Source: Nipponacmea schrenckii
Lineage: Eukaryota > Mollusca > Gastropoda > Lottiidae
Assembly (NCBI GenBank): GCA_030562195.1
Contig: CM060199.1
Span: forward strand, 30,958,338 to 31,022,337
Direction: 5' to 3'
DNA length: 64,000 nucleotides
Below the pieces are notes generated by a model. That model did no database searches and was not told where the DNA came from. It saw only the letters and a program-made list of their open reading frames with translations. Shown here piece after piece: positions 1 to 13,426 of this stretch. The translations under genes and the position numbers were made by a program. Positions within the stretch are counted from its first letter, which is position 1; each line of letters begins with the position of its first letter.

Positions 1-2300
1 CAGTATTTTAATCATAGAAACTTTTTCCTTTTAAATAATATTTTTGTCTTAAAGCACGTAAGCTTGGAATTTGTTTAGAATGTCAATGAAACATTTTTCT
101 TCTTAAATGCTAAATCTATGTGGAATGAAGTTCAATGCAAAACCATTCTTTGGGTATATTGTCTGAACTATTTATAACTATTCTGTATTTCCATTCCCAA
201 TTCATTCAACTGTTTGTCAATTTATTTCCGTCTTCATTAACCCATAAGGTGCAGAAGAGTAGGGTGTAAAACTCCATTTATTTCATTTCATTTGTCAATT
301 TATTGATATCGTTGATAAGTATTAAACAATAACCTTCTGATTGGTATTTTTAAATGGCAAGGTATAACCCCGTACACTAGAATATATATAAACCGGATTA
401 ATTTCTTTATCCTTCTTTGACTTTAATAAAGTCTGAGTACCAGGAAGGGCCGTAACCTACTTCATAAAGTGCAGAATGTGAGTCTAGGTGAATTTTACCA
501 TTGACTATTTAAAGATAAAATATTGATCATTGTTCATGTCTTCATTCATTAAACACTTGTAGAATTTAATGATATGAAAAAATGCGACACCTATCGCGGA
601 TCGCATTAATTTGTACTCGCATTCTAGTCTCTTTACCCCGAGTCGCATTAATTTGTTGACGCATTAATTTCTTACAGTACATAGAAATCCTGGGTCCGGC
701 ATAGTTCATCGCGTCAGTGTTTAGTTGACATGCGCTGCTTGTTGGTATCGAGACAAATTCCGAGGTAACATATGCTGCAGACTGTGCACATTGAAGCTGC
801 TACCACTATACTAGCAAAACGTCCTCAATATTCTAATCTTGGGAATAGAATATAATGTAGGATACAAAAACTCAATTTTCCGGTGAAATAAAATGAACTT
901 CCTTAATCGTTAGTTTAGTATTTGTAAATAAAATATGGTTAATCGGACAAAGAGTCAAATAATCTCAAGAGAATTAGAACAGTAAATAACTAAAAAATAT
1001 AGCAGTGCCAATAAAAAATTCTATGAAAGCTTTTAAGCTGCTTTAACTTCCAAGTAGAATTGTTTAGAAGTAGAAAATCGTCTTGAAAATCTAAACGGAA
1101 GGCCTACAAACTCGCGAACTTCTCAATTTATCACGATTTAGATTAAGTATGTCCATACAGTTTGGCCTCTTCACTTTTCCACTTTTATAAAGCAATGGGA
1201 AGATGTGGAGAGGTTTTTATATTCGCTAGAACTTCCTTCACATTAAGTAATCTAGCATTTTCTCTGATTCACCATTGGGATCATTTTAGGAGTATATTTC
1301 ATCAGATATACAGTCAAAAGATGTCTTAAGCATTGAGCTACATTGTGTTCATAAGCTCCATCAGGAAAAAATACCATCCTCATGTCTTTATCTTATTTAA
1401 TTTTATCAGTCATCTTGGGTTTTTCAACAATATCAGCTTCCAATTTCCTTCAATGTGATGTCGCATTAGTCACTGGTTGATGTCGAGCATTTCCTAGTAG
1501 GAAAAAGCATTCAATACCACTAATTCGTATTATTCTGCGGGGACCTCGTAAGCAACCGAGTTTTGAAAACGGTACTCAGTATTCTGAACTCTATAATATA
1601 CACAATAACTGGCAAATGAAACAGTATGTAAGGTCATAACTAGCTTTTTGATTATTATTATTCAACATTATGACATCCCTGCGGACAAGAAGTTAAAATT
1701 ACCGATCCACATACAACGTCTGGAGAGAAAATAAACTGCGTAAGGGGATTGTCTGCACACTACGTGTTTCGTGATAATTACATGATATCCTTTGCGGCTG
1801 ATAAAACCATTCAGGTAGACTAGATTTGGAGTAAAGAGTGTCTCGGCATTCACCAAACATCCATTAACAATATGCATCCACCCTGAAATTGCGCTAATGG
1901 AAGTATCCGGAAGTGACAAGAAATATGTGTCTCGATATATGAAGACGTCGATTAAAACTGTGGCGCTTTTCAAACGTCGTAATTACAAAAGTATTTAACA
2001 CGAAATCTCTTTACCTATTACAGGTCTTATTATGTGACAGACCCTCGCCTGACCAGAAGTACTTAAATCTTTTTCTATAATCGAGTCGTGCCGCATTCAT
2101 ATCAGTCGCCTGGTGCGACTATAACGCAAGGTTCACCCGATAAAGCACGTCACAATATATTTGCATCAAATATGTCTGATCACTTATTGTACACAGGTCT
2201 TTTTTTGTGGTTGGGGATCTTTTCAATATTCTGAAGGAATAATTCAGAATTATCTCCAGCAATGGCATTTATTTATTCATGCTATTGTTTCTCATTGTAG
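1..2300. other. AT-rich upstream region of the tachykinin-type gene
   Basis: No exon can be firmly supported here. At 588-672 the word TCGCATTAATTT or a close variant occurs three times. An ATG at 1382 opens a 29-codon frame whose first 20 residues are strongly hydrophobic and look like a signal peptide, but no good GT donor in the required phase 0 follows, so joining it to the exon at 2301 is unproven. The minus-strand open frame at 1668-1973 has no recognisable domain. The true signal-peptide exon of the neuropeptide gene may lie here or left of the window. Confidence 0.4.
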
Positions 2301-3793
2301 GAAGGTTTAAATGAACCTTTGGAAACACCACTACCACGAGTGCCTTCACCACACATCCTAGAGGATGCTTTCTCATCACTGAACAAATGGCGAAACTCAG
2401 ATAACTTATCAAAACAGAAAATCCTGTCCTCGTTTTTGAAAGAGTTACCGGTTTTAACTAATGCTTATGCCATAGACCAATATCCACTAAGTAAACGTCA
2501 TCCAAATTTTGGTTTTATGGGCAGTAGAGGAAAGAGAACGCAAGATGATGTTGGTGCAAGTGATTTTTTGAATACAATTCGACCTGGGATTAGACGAGCA
2601 CTAGAAACGTTACGAAGTCAACAGATGCAACGGCTTTCACCAGGTAAGTAAAGCCGTTATTCAAAATGAAGATGAAAGGAACGGAGTTTTACGTCCGACG
2701 GCAACGTCATGCAGTTTGCAAAGAGGGAACTCTGTCGGGACAGTGGTATAAGTCTACTCTTTTTGCGATTTCCAGCTTTCGAGGGATATTTCACGTGCAC
2801 AGCCTGTAGCACACGTGGCATCGGTTTATTGTCCCATCCTACGACTAAACGCTTTTCCATGTCAGTCGCTTCGACATGGACCACTTACAGGGGAAAACCG
2901 GGCTACACTTGGCTTACTAACCTATTCTGTATTAGCTTAAGATAACAGTATCAAAGTTTTTAACCCTCTCCCCCATGTTCGTGATGTCAAGTTCATAAAG
3001 CAGTATGCCCCCCCCCCCTCCTCACCAACTCCCTTTCTGCAGAATTCATAGAAACACCACCCGAAGATAATAGTATTTGTGTTTGAAAGCTGTCGAGCAC
3101 TTCCCTTTTGAATTAAAAGACTTAAGACACACCGAAAAATCTTCAGCTAATAGGCCGAGGAATTTAATTATGTTGAATGCAATGCACATTAGGTTGTTAT
3201 TGGAAAACTGCACCTATTAACAAATCAGCTTATTACTATAAAATACATTGTTTTGTAATGGTATTTATTTTGTTTTGTTTTTTTATTAAAATTTTCCTTT
3301 CCGTCATACATTAAATGTGGGTGACTCCGTAAAGCTAGATAAAACATTTGTCGACGCCCTTCTAGCTAGCTTGCCAAAATCCTTTGTCATCGAATCCAGA
3401 CTTGATAAGAGCACTACATGTACTTCTACACTGTCGTAAAAGTTCCGCCGATTAATTTTCTCAGGACATTTTTTATCACGGGCAGGGTTAGCATTGGAAA
3501 CCCCTTTGGCAGTTATATGGGTATTACACAGCGTTAGCAAAGTGTGTCGTTTTTAAAACGTGCCAATGTAGACAAGATACTTTAAATTCTATTTAGGGTT
3601 TCTCGCGTGCAAACGTTTATTTGGAAACAAGTTTTTATCCTGAAAAGCGTTATTCCAAACCCTTTGAGACAGATCATTTACAAATCACTTTCATACCCTA
3701 ATTGTAAACTTTATCTTCCATGTTCTTGTCATTTCAGAACTGTCAAACAGTAAACGTCAGCCTGCTTTCGGATTCCATGCTGTAAGGGGATAA
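2301..3793 (+). CDS. Tachykinin-type neuropeptide precursor, last two coding exons (5' partial)
   Basis: Exons 2301-2643 and 3738-3793 are joined by a phase-1 GT-AG intron (CAG/GTAAGT donor, TTTCAG acceptor). The visible 133 residues contain two amidated peptides bounded by dibasic sites: KR-HPNFGFMGSR-G-KR and KR-QPAFGFHAVR-G-stop. Glycine before KR or before the stop is the amide donor. The endings FMGSR-amide and FHAVR-amide fit the FXGXR-amide/FXAXR-amide signature of protostome tachykinin-related peptides, and FHAVR-amide is the ending of the known Anodonta tachykinin. The second peptide starts with Gln and could become pyroglutamate. Such peptides are secreted from neurons and act on tachykinin-type G-protein-coupled receptors. 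Phase 0 is forced at 2301 because the other two phases hit stops, so an upstream exon with the signal peptide must exist. GTAAGT at 3797 may start a 3'UTR intron; AATAAA at 4047 is a possible poly(A) signal. Confidence 0.88.
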
Positions 3794-6700
3794 ACAGTAA
3801 GTATGATTGAGATATATTACTTGGACAGTGGTGTACACGTTCCAGTCTAATTAATTAACAGGTTGGATCTTTGACATTACCATTTAAAGTCTGTCTAAGC
3901 AATATAGTTCTTGGCGTCTAAAACCAATTACGCTTTTCCTTTTCTTGAATAGGTAAAAAAAGTTTCGTACACAATAGACGCAATTATGAGTTGCTTACCT
4001 GACTATCTTTTTTTGCTAGGAATATGACCTATAAAATAATAATATCAATAAAAAGTGTCAAAAGACAGTTTTACTTCTTACATATTTTGCCCCGGTTTGA
4101 CGAAGACCGACTTTTCCTGGAAAAATTCCATCTGTCAAGCGATCTTTAACCAGCCTGTAGCATATTGAAATTTGTACTGTGTATTTTAAATGTGCTGTGA
4201 GTTTTGTCTCTTTTGTCAATTAACTTAGCCAGTAAGCCCCGTGTGATAACAGAAATATTTTGAATAAGTGTTCGGTTCATTTAGGCATCCAAACGTTCAA
4301 GGTCTTAAGTCTTTTTATGGAGATAATACTCTATGGCAATAATAAAATACTAATATGCTAGAGATGAGTCATTCTTAATATTAAATATCGACCAAGCTTG
4401 TTAAAACATGCTGAAGGCCAAATGGGCAAAAAATCCTTACAATGAAACGAAGCTTAGCTTGTTTTTAAGACTTTATTGGTAATAATACAGTTCAAGAAGT
4501 AAAACTGGTACCAAATCCCTGATTCAGAATTGTTCACAAGAATATTAATAGCATTTTCATGAGTTAACACTCTTAAACGCGGGGCTGAAGTGCGAGGCTT
4601 AACTGCAAGTAAACTATCAAACGTCATTGTGCTACACGGCTTTGGTCGAAGTGGTCATTCGTTTAACTTTGATTATCGTGGAGCTTCTGAATGTAGAATA
4701 ATGGAAATTACGCGTCCAAACCCTAAAAAGCTGAAAACCAGCTCAATAGTAATGTTGAAACCTGATAAACACACAACAGGAAATTATTAAAAAAACAAAA
4801 CAATATGAGGTTACTGGAACTTAATTAAGGTCTTCAATAATTGGCAATTAAATCTCAAAATTAATTGAAATCTGACACGTGTCAATTATGCTAGTTGTGT
4901 GAATCAGGAAAATTTCAAGGTTTCGGAAGCCCTTTGTTCATTCATTTTAAACTTCAAATTCGTTCTAACGCCCTAATGAAATGCTTGTAAAAATAATTTA
5001 TCAAACATGGTTTCAGACACATTCTTATCAGTCACAATACCTAATTTACCGATTACCTGTTCTCGATTGTAATATTAAGTTTTCTACCGTGGTTCCATTC
5101 AATTCGAAGTACAATATTTTTAACAAATTAAAGAACGATAAAGAATAGTGGAATAGCAAGACCCTAATAGGCTGTGATTTGCTTAACTTTCTGAAGAATA
5201 ATAGAATAAGGTTTTTCATTTGTTTCCCTCTCTGTTTTTAGCAGATATAGAATATTCTTAGAATGTCTTTGTGTTTTAAAAAAAATATAATAAATATTCA
5301 TTTACATATCGCCCTCCGAGGAACTTCAACCAACGAAATTCAAAATTTTAGCAAAAAATAACCCCTTGTACAAACAGTTTTGAAGATATAATATATAATG
5401 AGTATTTATATTTTCTATCAACGTGGTACTTTCGAGGTTGATATTTTAATTTCCATAAGAAAAGTAGCAAAAATCCGAAAAGCTTTTACTTTTAAATTGG
5501 ATTGAACAAATACATGTCTGTTCTTCTTGGTCGATAGAAAGCTTTTATTATTGAAAATTATAATTTTACGTCCCGTTATTTTGTACCTTATTGTTCTTGC
5601 ATTGTACATAATAAGTTAATTTGCCAGAACAACTGGACGAATTCAACCACTTTGATATTCTTAGTATTAGTAATCATTATAATCAGTGGGGCCTCTTAAA
5701 AAACAGCTATGAAGTGAAATCAGAATTGTCCACATACGTGCATAATATAATCCACTTATTAGTACACCACGCCATAAACAATATCTGTTCAATCTGAATA
5801 CATACAATTTCTTTCGGAATGATTTATGTATCGGGTTGCGTCTGTAATACAATCTAACTGTCTAATTTTGGGGTTTTGTCTGAGGCTTAAGTCAGGATTC
5901 GCAGATCATTTTATTGGAAAATGAAGCCTAACTTTTATTAATTCAAGATATTGTTACTTTCACTGTATATTCTTAAAATAGGGTTAATCGAATCCACTAG
6001 TGCAAATATTGACCATTAGTATATCATTCTTTCTTTGTTTTGTTTCTAGTCTAGATTGAAATATTTTTGGGATTCAGTTCGTGTCTCTGTAATGTAACGT
6101 ATAATTAGATACATTAATTGTGGATAATTCACTATTTTCTGTAGCTGAGTTGTAACTTCCAAAACTTAACAGCAGTGAAAAGAATGAAAAGAAATTAATT
6201 GAGTTTTACGTTATACTCTTCTACACCTTATTAAACAGCATTGAAGCTGATAAGAACAAAACGTTGGGTAGTTATTATGACAGGTCTACTTAGAATTGAT
6301 TAACAAGCACACCTTTTCAACACCAAGTTAATTCTGGGTTAATGATCACTTATTGTACACGCAAGTATACAATATTATTTTATATATCAGAATTTATTCA
6401 TATTTTTTCATTCTGGTTGATGGTGCGTACGTTGGAGTGAAAACCATTTTCTCATCGGGTTTTAAGCCCTCCAAGTTAGGCCTGAACAATAATGTACTGG
6501 TACCCCTCGAAAACTAAATTCAGTTTATCGAGAATAAGCCCCTGGTTAATTATAGTAGACGTCACCGAGATGAGATCGTGTGAAAATAAGCAAACACGTA
6601 TTTAAATTAACAAAATTCAAAGCTTTCTTATCAGATACATTAAGATATGTATCGCTAAGGTCAAGTCGGCATGACCGTTCTCATTAAATTATTCAGTAGC

Positions 6701-9700
6701 AATAGTAAATCTGAAAATCTAAAATCTTTATAATATAACTTGAAAGCGGATTACAATGCTAATAGCCCGTCTTAGATTGTATCCAATTAATTTGTCAAAA
6801 TTCCCAGAAGCTGTGCTAGGTCAACACCCTGTAATTAGACAAATTTTATTTTCGTCGTTATACAGAATCGTTAAATGATTGAGATCTGTTAAGGTATTAA
6901 AAGTGTGTTTATGATGTCATAATCCGAAGAAATATACAGGTCATTATAACTATAACTCGTCAAAACTCCAAGAATTTGAATTCATTGCATTGGCTCAGAA
7001 ATCTTTTCGAATGTTGTTTTGATAAAACAGAGTTTTAATTTTATGGTAAAAAAAATCCCCTATACTGATGGGATCTATGGGAACCTTTTCAAAACCAATG
7101 CACTATTCCTTATCTTGGATTCAGTGAAAAACTACCAAATCGGTAGAACCTTAATTTTCACGAAATTTATCTGTAAATTGGTTTAAAATCTATATGTGAT
7201 CCTTATGAAGTAACACTATGCTTTATACTACGTGAAAAACAATAGTGTCACCAAACATAGTGAGGATAATGCACTGCGGTTTTCTAAAACATTCCGCTTG
7301 GCATTCCACTTTGTGTATCATTTATGAGCAAGGGCAGTTTTTCAGGTTGTGGTTTGAAAACTAAAGTAGTACGATATCACGATTCCCACTTAGTTTCAGA
7401 CCGATTAGGTCCACCCACTTGTATAGTAGGAAAAACATCAATGCTAAGAGGATTTGAAACCTAAAGCTGAACGATACCGCAATTTCGACTTAGTTGCAGA
7501 CCCATTCCTTCCATTTAGTCGTATAGTAGGTGGAAAAACATGAATGCTTACAGTGTTTGTAACCTAAAGTTGAACGAAACCGCATTTTCCACTTAGTTTC
7601 AGACCGATTAGGTCCATCAAATTGTATAGTAAGAAAATACATCAATGCTTAGAGAGTTTGAAACCTAAAGTTGAACGATACTGCAATATCCACTTAGTTT
7701 CAGACCGATTAGGTTCATTCTTTTGTATATTAAGGAAAAAAACATCACTACTTATAGTGTTTGAAACCTTAATTTGAATGATACCGCAATTTCCACTATG
7801 TTGCAGACCGATTCGGTCAATTCAGTTGTATAGTGCTGCAGTTTGATACACCATTGGGTGCTTAAGGCTTTAGACAACAGATACCATAGAATATTCGATT
7901 TATTTTAAAAGTCGATACGACCGTACTGAATCAGATGATAATTATTACTTTGAATATACACAAATATTTCTTGATATTCAGCCCTAGGTTATCTTCATAG
8001 ATTAGCTAAACCTCATTAGCCTACTCGAATAATTTTAATGATCATCAGATACAACCATTCATCCTGTCAAATGATGTCTTTAAAAGGATCAGGTTGTGAA
8101 TCGCAGTGCTTTATTGCTGTCGAATTTACAATTTGATCGTGTATCGGATTTCGTTATTGAATATCATTTTTTTAACGCCCTTAAGTGGTGGCATGGTCAT
8201 ATTTTGATTGTGTGCGTTATCGTTCAAATATTTTGAAAGGCTAAACGATGTGTAATAATTATGATTAAATATGGGACATTTCATAAGGATGAATATCTAA
8301 ATATCGAATATTTAATCAATTGCAGTATTAGATTATTTATTATTAAGTAAATTTTAGTGGCTATTTTAGATGGGGGGGGGGGGAATAACTAATACTATAA
8401 CATGTATCTAGCTTACTAATTTACCTTTGTCAGTCAAAATGTCACGTGTTTATTTATAACAATAAAGTACAAATAAGGTGCATTGATTCTAATTGACCTT
8501 CAACACTCCATTCATTTTGTACATCAATAATTTCTTGCAAAATAGAAACATAACATGGGCTGAATGTTAGATAGGACCATTTCCTTGTGTATATGACCTT
8601 ATTCTCATCCATTACGTTGTAAAGTATGTACTTCCATTTCTCTTTTCAGTTGTGTGTTTATGAAACCTTTGGTGTAAATAGTAATATCCTGATCAATCAA
8701 CGTTTCTAGAAGATCCAAACCATTATAAATGCGGTTATTTCACTTAATTTATTGGATATCAGAGGATAACTGTTGTTTCAAAATTTTGTTTTAAAAAAAA
8801 TTATTTATTAAATCTCACTTAATCCATAGTATAGAATTCGGTTGATGTTGAAATTATACGTTTATCCTAGTCGCCGCTGCCCTCAGTTGTAGATGTTCGA
8901 AGACTAATAGAGAAAATGTAACCATGCACTGAAAATGATCTGGATGTTTTGGTAGAATGGTAAACGCCTTTAAAAGTAAATTCAATACCGATCAGTCCTA
9001 AAAGACAGTGTTGTAACCTACATTATATTTATTACATTTGACGATTTAGTGATTCAAGATCGTGTTGTGAAAGGCGATTTGTCATAAAACATTAAATATA
9101 TATAATGAACTGAACTATATAATTTCTAGAAATTCAATATTGTTATTTGATATGCATTTAGGTATAGTAAATAACTCGGTAGAAGGGCGACAATGGAAAC
9201 GTTATTCGTGAGCCGAGATATACGCCAAATTCCGCCAGAAATTGTGTATTATTATTGTGGTGTTCAATTTAGAAATTTCTGTACGTCTTTCAATAAAATA
9301 AATGAAAAGTGACTGAGCTATCGCACATTTGATGTTGAAAACCAACTGCACGTGTGCAAGATGCTCACCCATTCCATTTTCTTTTATCTCGTTTTAGCTT
9401 GAGACATATGGCCCATTATCTACTAGACAGGCCTATAATTCAGATAAGCAACTAACAAATTAAACTTGTGTTTTACATTCTGCTATTTTTGGTTTTTTGT
9501 ATAATGGTTTTCGCTCATTCCATATCTGCCCCAATCCTATAAGGGCAATGCTCTATACCCGAAATGCTTTAGCTTGAAATGAAATGTGTTGGTGAATGTC
9601 TTGCCGTGACAATTATCAATGTCCTTAGCTATTGGAAACGATGAACCTAAGTAGTTACCATTCTGTTTAAAAAAAAATGGTTTTGGGCATTGCTGTTCAA

Positions 9701-10726
9701 TGCAACTAGCATCATTATATTGATTAAAGGCTAGGTTACTATTAATTACTCAATAACATTTACCCGTTTTGGGTGGATACAAAACAGAGTTCTATTCTTT
9801 TTTAGAAACAGAAATACATCATATGTATTCCCCATTTCGATTTTCCAAGTTCAAGATAATCAATTTTTATTTGCATTGAAAATTTTGCCTGTAGCGCACA
9901 CATGAAACCTCAGTTTATTGACCCATCCAAACGACAAATGAAGTCGATACGGTACGGGAGACTAAGAGGTAATTTCTGAAAAGATAAAATAAAATTAAGT
10001 AAGGAACAGAAAGTAAGTTTGGAAAAGAAAAGTAAGTTAGGAAAAGAGGAGTAAGTTAGAAGGGGCTAAGTATTGATAATAATAACTAAGCTTTCTGGAA
10101 AAACAATTACTGAATACAAGTACTGATTATTACAAGGGGATAGATTAAGGCTTCCTCAAACTGTTTAGACGTATAAACCAAAATTTTATTCAAACAATTT
10201 ACATTTTCGGCGGTCAAATAAGACTGCAGAGAATTCCCTCTCTTCAACCAAAACGTATACATGTAATCCCTTTACTTTATGTATATAAATAAAAATAAAT
10301 AGTGAAATTGCAAATCATACATAATTCTAAATGATAAATGGGATGGTTCAAAGCATTGTTTCAGGGTCCCCTATAAACGTAGAATGATTTGGAAACACTC
10401 TTTAAAATCCACTTTTATAGAGGGGATATCTTTAGCATCTTCGAACAAAAAGCTGGATTGAATTTCGTTCTATACATGTAAAGCATTCCAAGAGCAGATT
10501 GTTAGGATAAGGGGAGATATTTCATTAGCGAAAACCTTTCACAAGTTTATACGTTTAATATTCATAAATGTACAATATCTTCATCGAAAAAGAAAAATTC
10601 AATCAAAATAATATTGTTATAATTGTATCATATGAAATAATATGAATAAAATATCAAGTTCATGCTCTTGTTTCTTGTTCAAGATGTAAAATATTTGCAG
10701 TGTATTTGTAATGTTTCCGTTTCTTC
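3794..10726. other. Long AT-rich intergenic stretch
   Basis: No exon with codon-like structure and splice sites was found on either strand. It contains a 100-bp minisatellite (7345-7840, listed separately), a C10 run near 3008, a G10 run near 8372 and a short purine-rich tandem at about 10,005-10,062 in which GTAAGTT-GGAAAAGA is repeated three to four times. The rest is apparently unstructured. Confidence 0.5.
7345..7840. repeat. Minisatellite, five copies of a unit of about 101 bp
   Basis: Five consecutive units start near 7351, 7451, 7554, 7655 and 7757. Each begins with TTTGAAACCTAAAGTTGAAC or a variant and contains CACTTAGTTTCAGACCGATT about 40 bases further on, then TTGTATAGTA and an A-rich tail with ACATCAATGCT. 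Units differ by point changes and small indels, so the array is old. All frames carry stops; it is not coding. Confidence 0.85.
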
Positions 10727-11740
10727 TCATTGTCGGATTGTCATCAAGGGTATTTCATCTCGAGCAGATTGCAAGGCTGTTGTGTTGCTCACGGAAGGCT
10801 TTAGTTGTGATGTTATTCTAAGAGCAATAACTGAACCATATTGAACTTCTATATCCCTTAAAATGAGCAAGGTATCTGGTGACGCTTGTTGCATATTATG
10901 TGTCATGTACGCACCGTACATGATTTTTTTCAATGGCATAACTAGCAAGGACGCAATCCGTACAATTTCTGCGATCAACGTCAATACACCAAGTGCTATG
11001 ATCCAAAACCAATATAAGTAAAAGAAATTCTCATAGAGGTAGTGTATAGGCATATCACATTGTATGAAATACATATGCAAATTCGAAATAGATCTGATAC
11101 TAAAGCCACAATGAACGGTTTTCGGAAAAATGACATAAGGGGTCTTCTCTATGGTCACGGTTTCATTAAAGCCAGATGCGTTGGTGGTTGTAATCGTTTC
11201 GGTAATAGTGGTTTCGTGAAAATAAGTAGTAACAAATACAAACTGCACAAACAAATTCAAGACAATCAAGGCCTTAAATATGAGTAAAGTTATAAAACGA
11301 TAGTTGCTTCTCTGTACGATGGACTCTTCAACCACTTGGATAAGTTGATCCAATTCTTGACGATTTGTGTCTCTCGCAGGCTGAATCCAACAATTTGAAA
11401 CACCAGCTATTATTTTAAACATTTGAGGTATTTTGAATCCAATGATCATGAACACTAATATAGAAAAAATAGGCACATTAACAATATTCGATATCCCCGA
11501 GACCGACATTTGTGTTGTGTTCAATACTTCTAGATTTTCAATGTTCCCACAAATTCCATGTGTATATGCTGTATGAGATGTTTGAAAATGATTTGGTGTC
11601 CAGCATGTTATGGCCGATGTTGGAAAAACATACTTTAGAATACCAACACATGAAATAAATACCACCAATATTGTGCAGGTCCAGAAAGAATTGAGGTTTT
11701 CGATTAGGTCGTTTGATATTTCTTGTCTTTTTCCTGCCAT
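10727..11740 (-). CDS. Innexin (gap-junction/hemichannel protein), intronless
   Basis: The 337-residue frame is uninterrupted. Innexins form hexameric or octameric channels in the plasma membrane, as cell-cell junctions or as release hemichannels. Four hydrophobic segments lie at about 19-40, 86-110, 149-171 and 239-262. Each extracellular loop has the two family cysteines: C46 and C64 in loop 1 (CWTPNHF...AYTHGIC) and C211 and C228 in loop 2 (CGFSIR...FIQC). The Trp-Phe start of TM4 (YWFWIIALGVLT) is typical. The canonical YYQWV motif before TM2 is missing, though its proline (P90) remains, and the protein is shorter than most innexins (about 360-450). Sequons N74, N187 and N192 sit in the extracellular loops; glycosylation there is known to block docking in pannexins, so a hemichannel role is possible (inference). 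The start is the first ATG before TM1. The single-exon form could mean retroposition, but there are no disabling changes. Confidence 0.87.
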   Translation of the reverse strand: MAGKRQEISNDLIENLNSFWTCTILVVFISCVGILKYVFPTSAITCWTPNHFQTSHTAYTHGICGNIENLEVLNTTQMSVSGISNIVNVPIFSILVFMIIGFKIPQMFKIIAGVSNCWIQPARDTNRQELDQLIQVVEESIVQRSNYRFITLLIFKALIVLNLFVQFVFVTTYFHETTITETITTTNASGFNETVTIEKTPYVIFPKTVHCGFSIRSISNLHMYFIQCDMPIHYLYENFFYLYWFWIIALGVLTLIAEIVRIASLLVMPLKKIMYGAYMTHNMQQASPDTLLILRDIEVQYGSVIALRITSQLKPSVSNTTALQSARDEIPLMTIRQ

Positions 11741-13391
11741 TTTTAGATTACAACATCTAAAAGTACACAGAATGGTTCATAAAGAAATAAAATGTGTTAA
11801 AATTGCTTTGTAAGAACAATGGGAAAAGTCATGCTATATAAAAACAATTCCATGCCTTTTTTATTCTGTTTTCAACTGTCGACGGCGCTCCAATTTTCAT
11901 ACACTCGTCTCAGGCCACTGCCGTCACATTTCCAATTTAATATTGTACTCTTTCGATAATTCCAAAGGCTTATCTAGAATCAACCCAACTTAACATTACT
12001 AGACAGGTATTGACCCAGGGGTAATTAATCGATAACAAATGGTACAAAAACATAGTCTGTCTTATTTGGGCTTTGTAAATGAGTGCGAATCAAATGAAAA
12101 AAAAATGACCAACCTGTTTACTTTTCTGCAGAGAAGTGAACTATTTAGAAAATTATACCAACGTTTAACATTGGAAGGCCCCTATTATAATAATTTGTCA
12201 ATTAATCAAATTTAAGTTAATGTCAACAGCACAATTATTTAACATCCATTTATTCCCTTGCTATTAATTATATCAAACGTAGCCTTTACATTCATCAGAT
12301 ACTAAAAGAGTATATAAGACCTCAAAATTATATTTTCATTGTTTCGTAACAACTGTCAGCAACATGCCATCCTATTTGTAGATGAGTCGGTAGAAGATCA
12401 TTAATACAGCATGTAACACATGAAACTATTGTTGTTACAAAACAATCAAGGATAATCCTTAGTTTTAATTGAATTAATAAAGCCTAAGCACCCTGATCTA
12501 AAAAACCTAATTGGAGGATGAGAGTTTCGCAAACAGTTGTTGATTGGTTGACAGTGAGAATGATGACATTTTATGTCAAAGGAATACAATGCAAAGGCGT
12601 TAATTTGATTCTCAAAAATAACGAATTCGCACCCGTCCTGACACTCATGTGCCTAATGCAAATGATAGTAATACATAGTGCAATATCTTTGCGATCATTT
12701 TTTATACGCTCACATATTATGTGGAGCGTATATTGCCGTCTTCCATGTCCTTCCGTCCGTCCACAATTGTTCGTAAAGGCATAAAAATCGACGAAATCGA
12801 AAAATATTACGTATGAGTTATTGCCCCTGTTCGTCAAATGCTTGTAAACAAAACACTCCTCAATGTACAATTCTGTGGTGATGAAACTTGGTGTGAGAGT
12901 GTAAAATAACTAGTGCTGGGTATTGCAAATCATGCCATGATACGATACGTATCGCGATACAAGGATCACGGTACGATACGTATCGCTATTTGGTGTAATG
13001 TATAAAAAGTAACACATTTTCTCCAAAAAAAGTTTTTAATAATTTATCGCCCTTGTTAGAAAGTAAAAATTTTGACAGATTTTAATGAAACTTAGTAATA
13101 TTGTACATTTTTCACCGCAGAAAAGATGTGTATGATTGAAGGTTGCATATTTCATTTCTTTCCAAACGCACATAACATGTTGTTACTTTCAAGGTAAAGC
13201 CCCGTTTCTATATTCTAATTTTTTCGTGTCCTAACCTGAAGTGTAAATCCACAGAAGAGAAAAATTTCCAAACGCACATGACAAGTTGTTACTTACATGG
13301 TAAAGCCCCGTTTATAGATAATTTTAACCTGTCCTATCATAAAGTATGAATCCTCTACAGAAAATAAACTTTCCAAATGCACAAGGGAGGG

Positions 13392-13426
<35 letters not shown>

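Noticed and set aside
1668..1973. 101-codon minus-strand open frame
   Set aside because: No recognisable domain, no splice or promoter context and no match elsewhere in the window; kept only as a note.
12913..13010. hAT element suggested by AGTGCTGGGTATTGC and CGATACGTATCG words
   Set aside because: The opposite end and an 8-bp target duplication could not be found, so no boundaries can be given.
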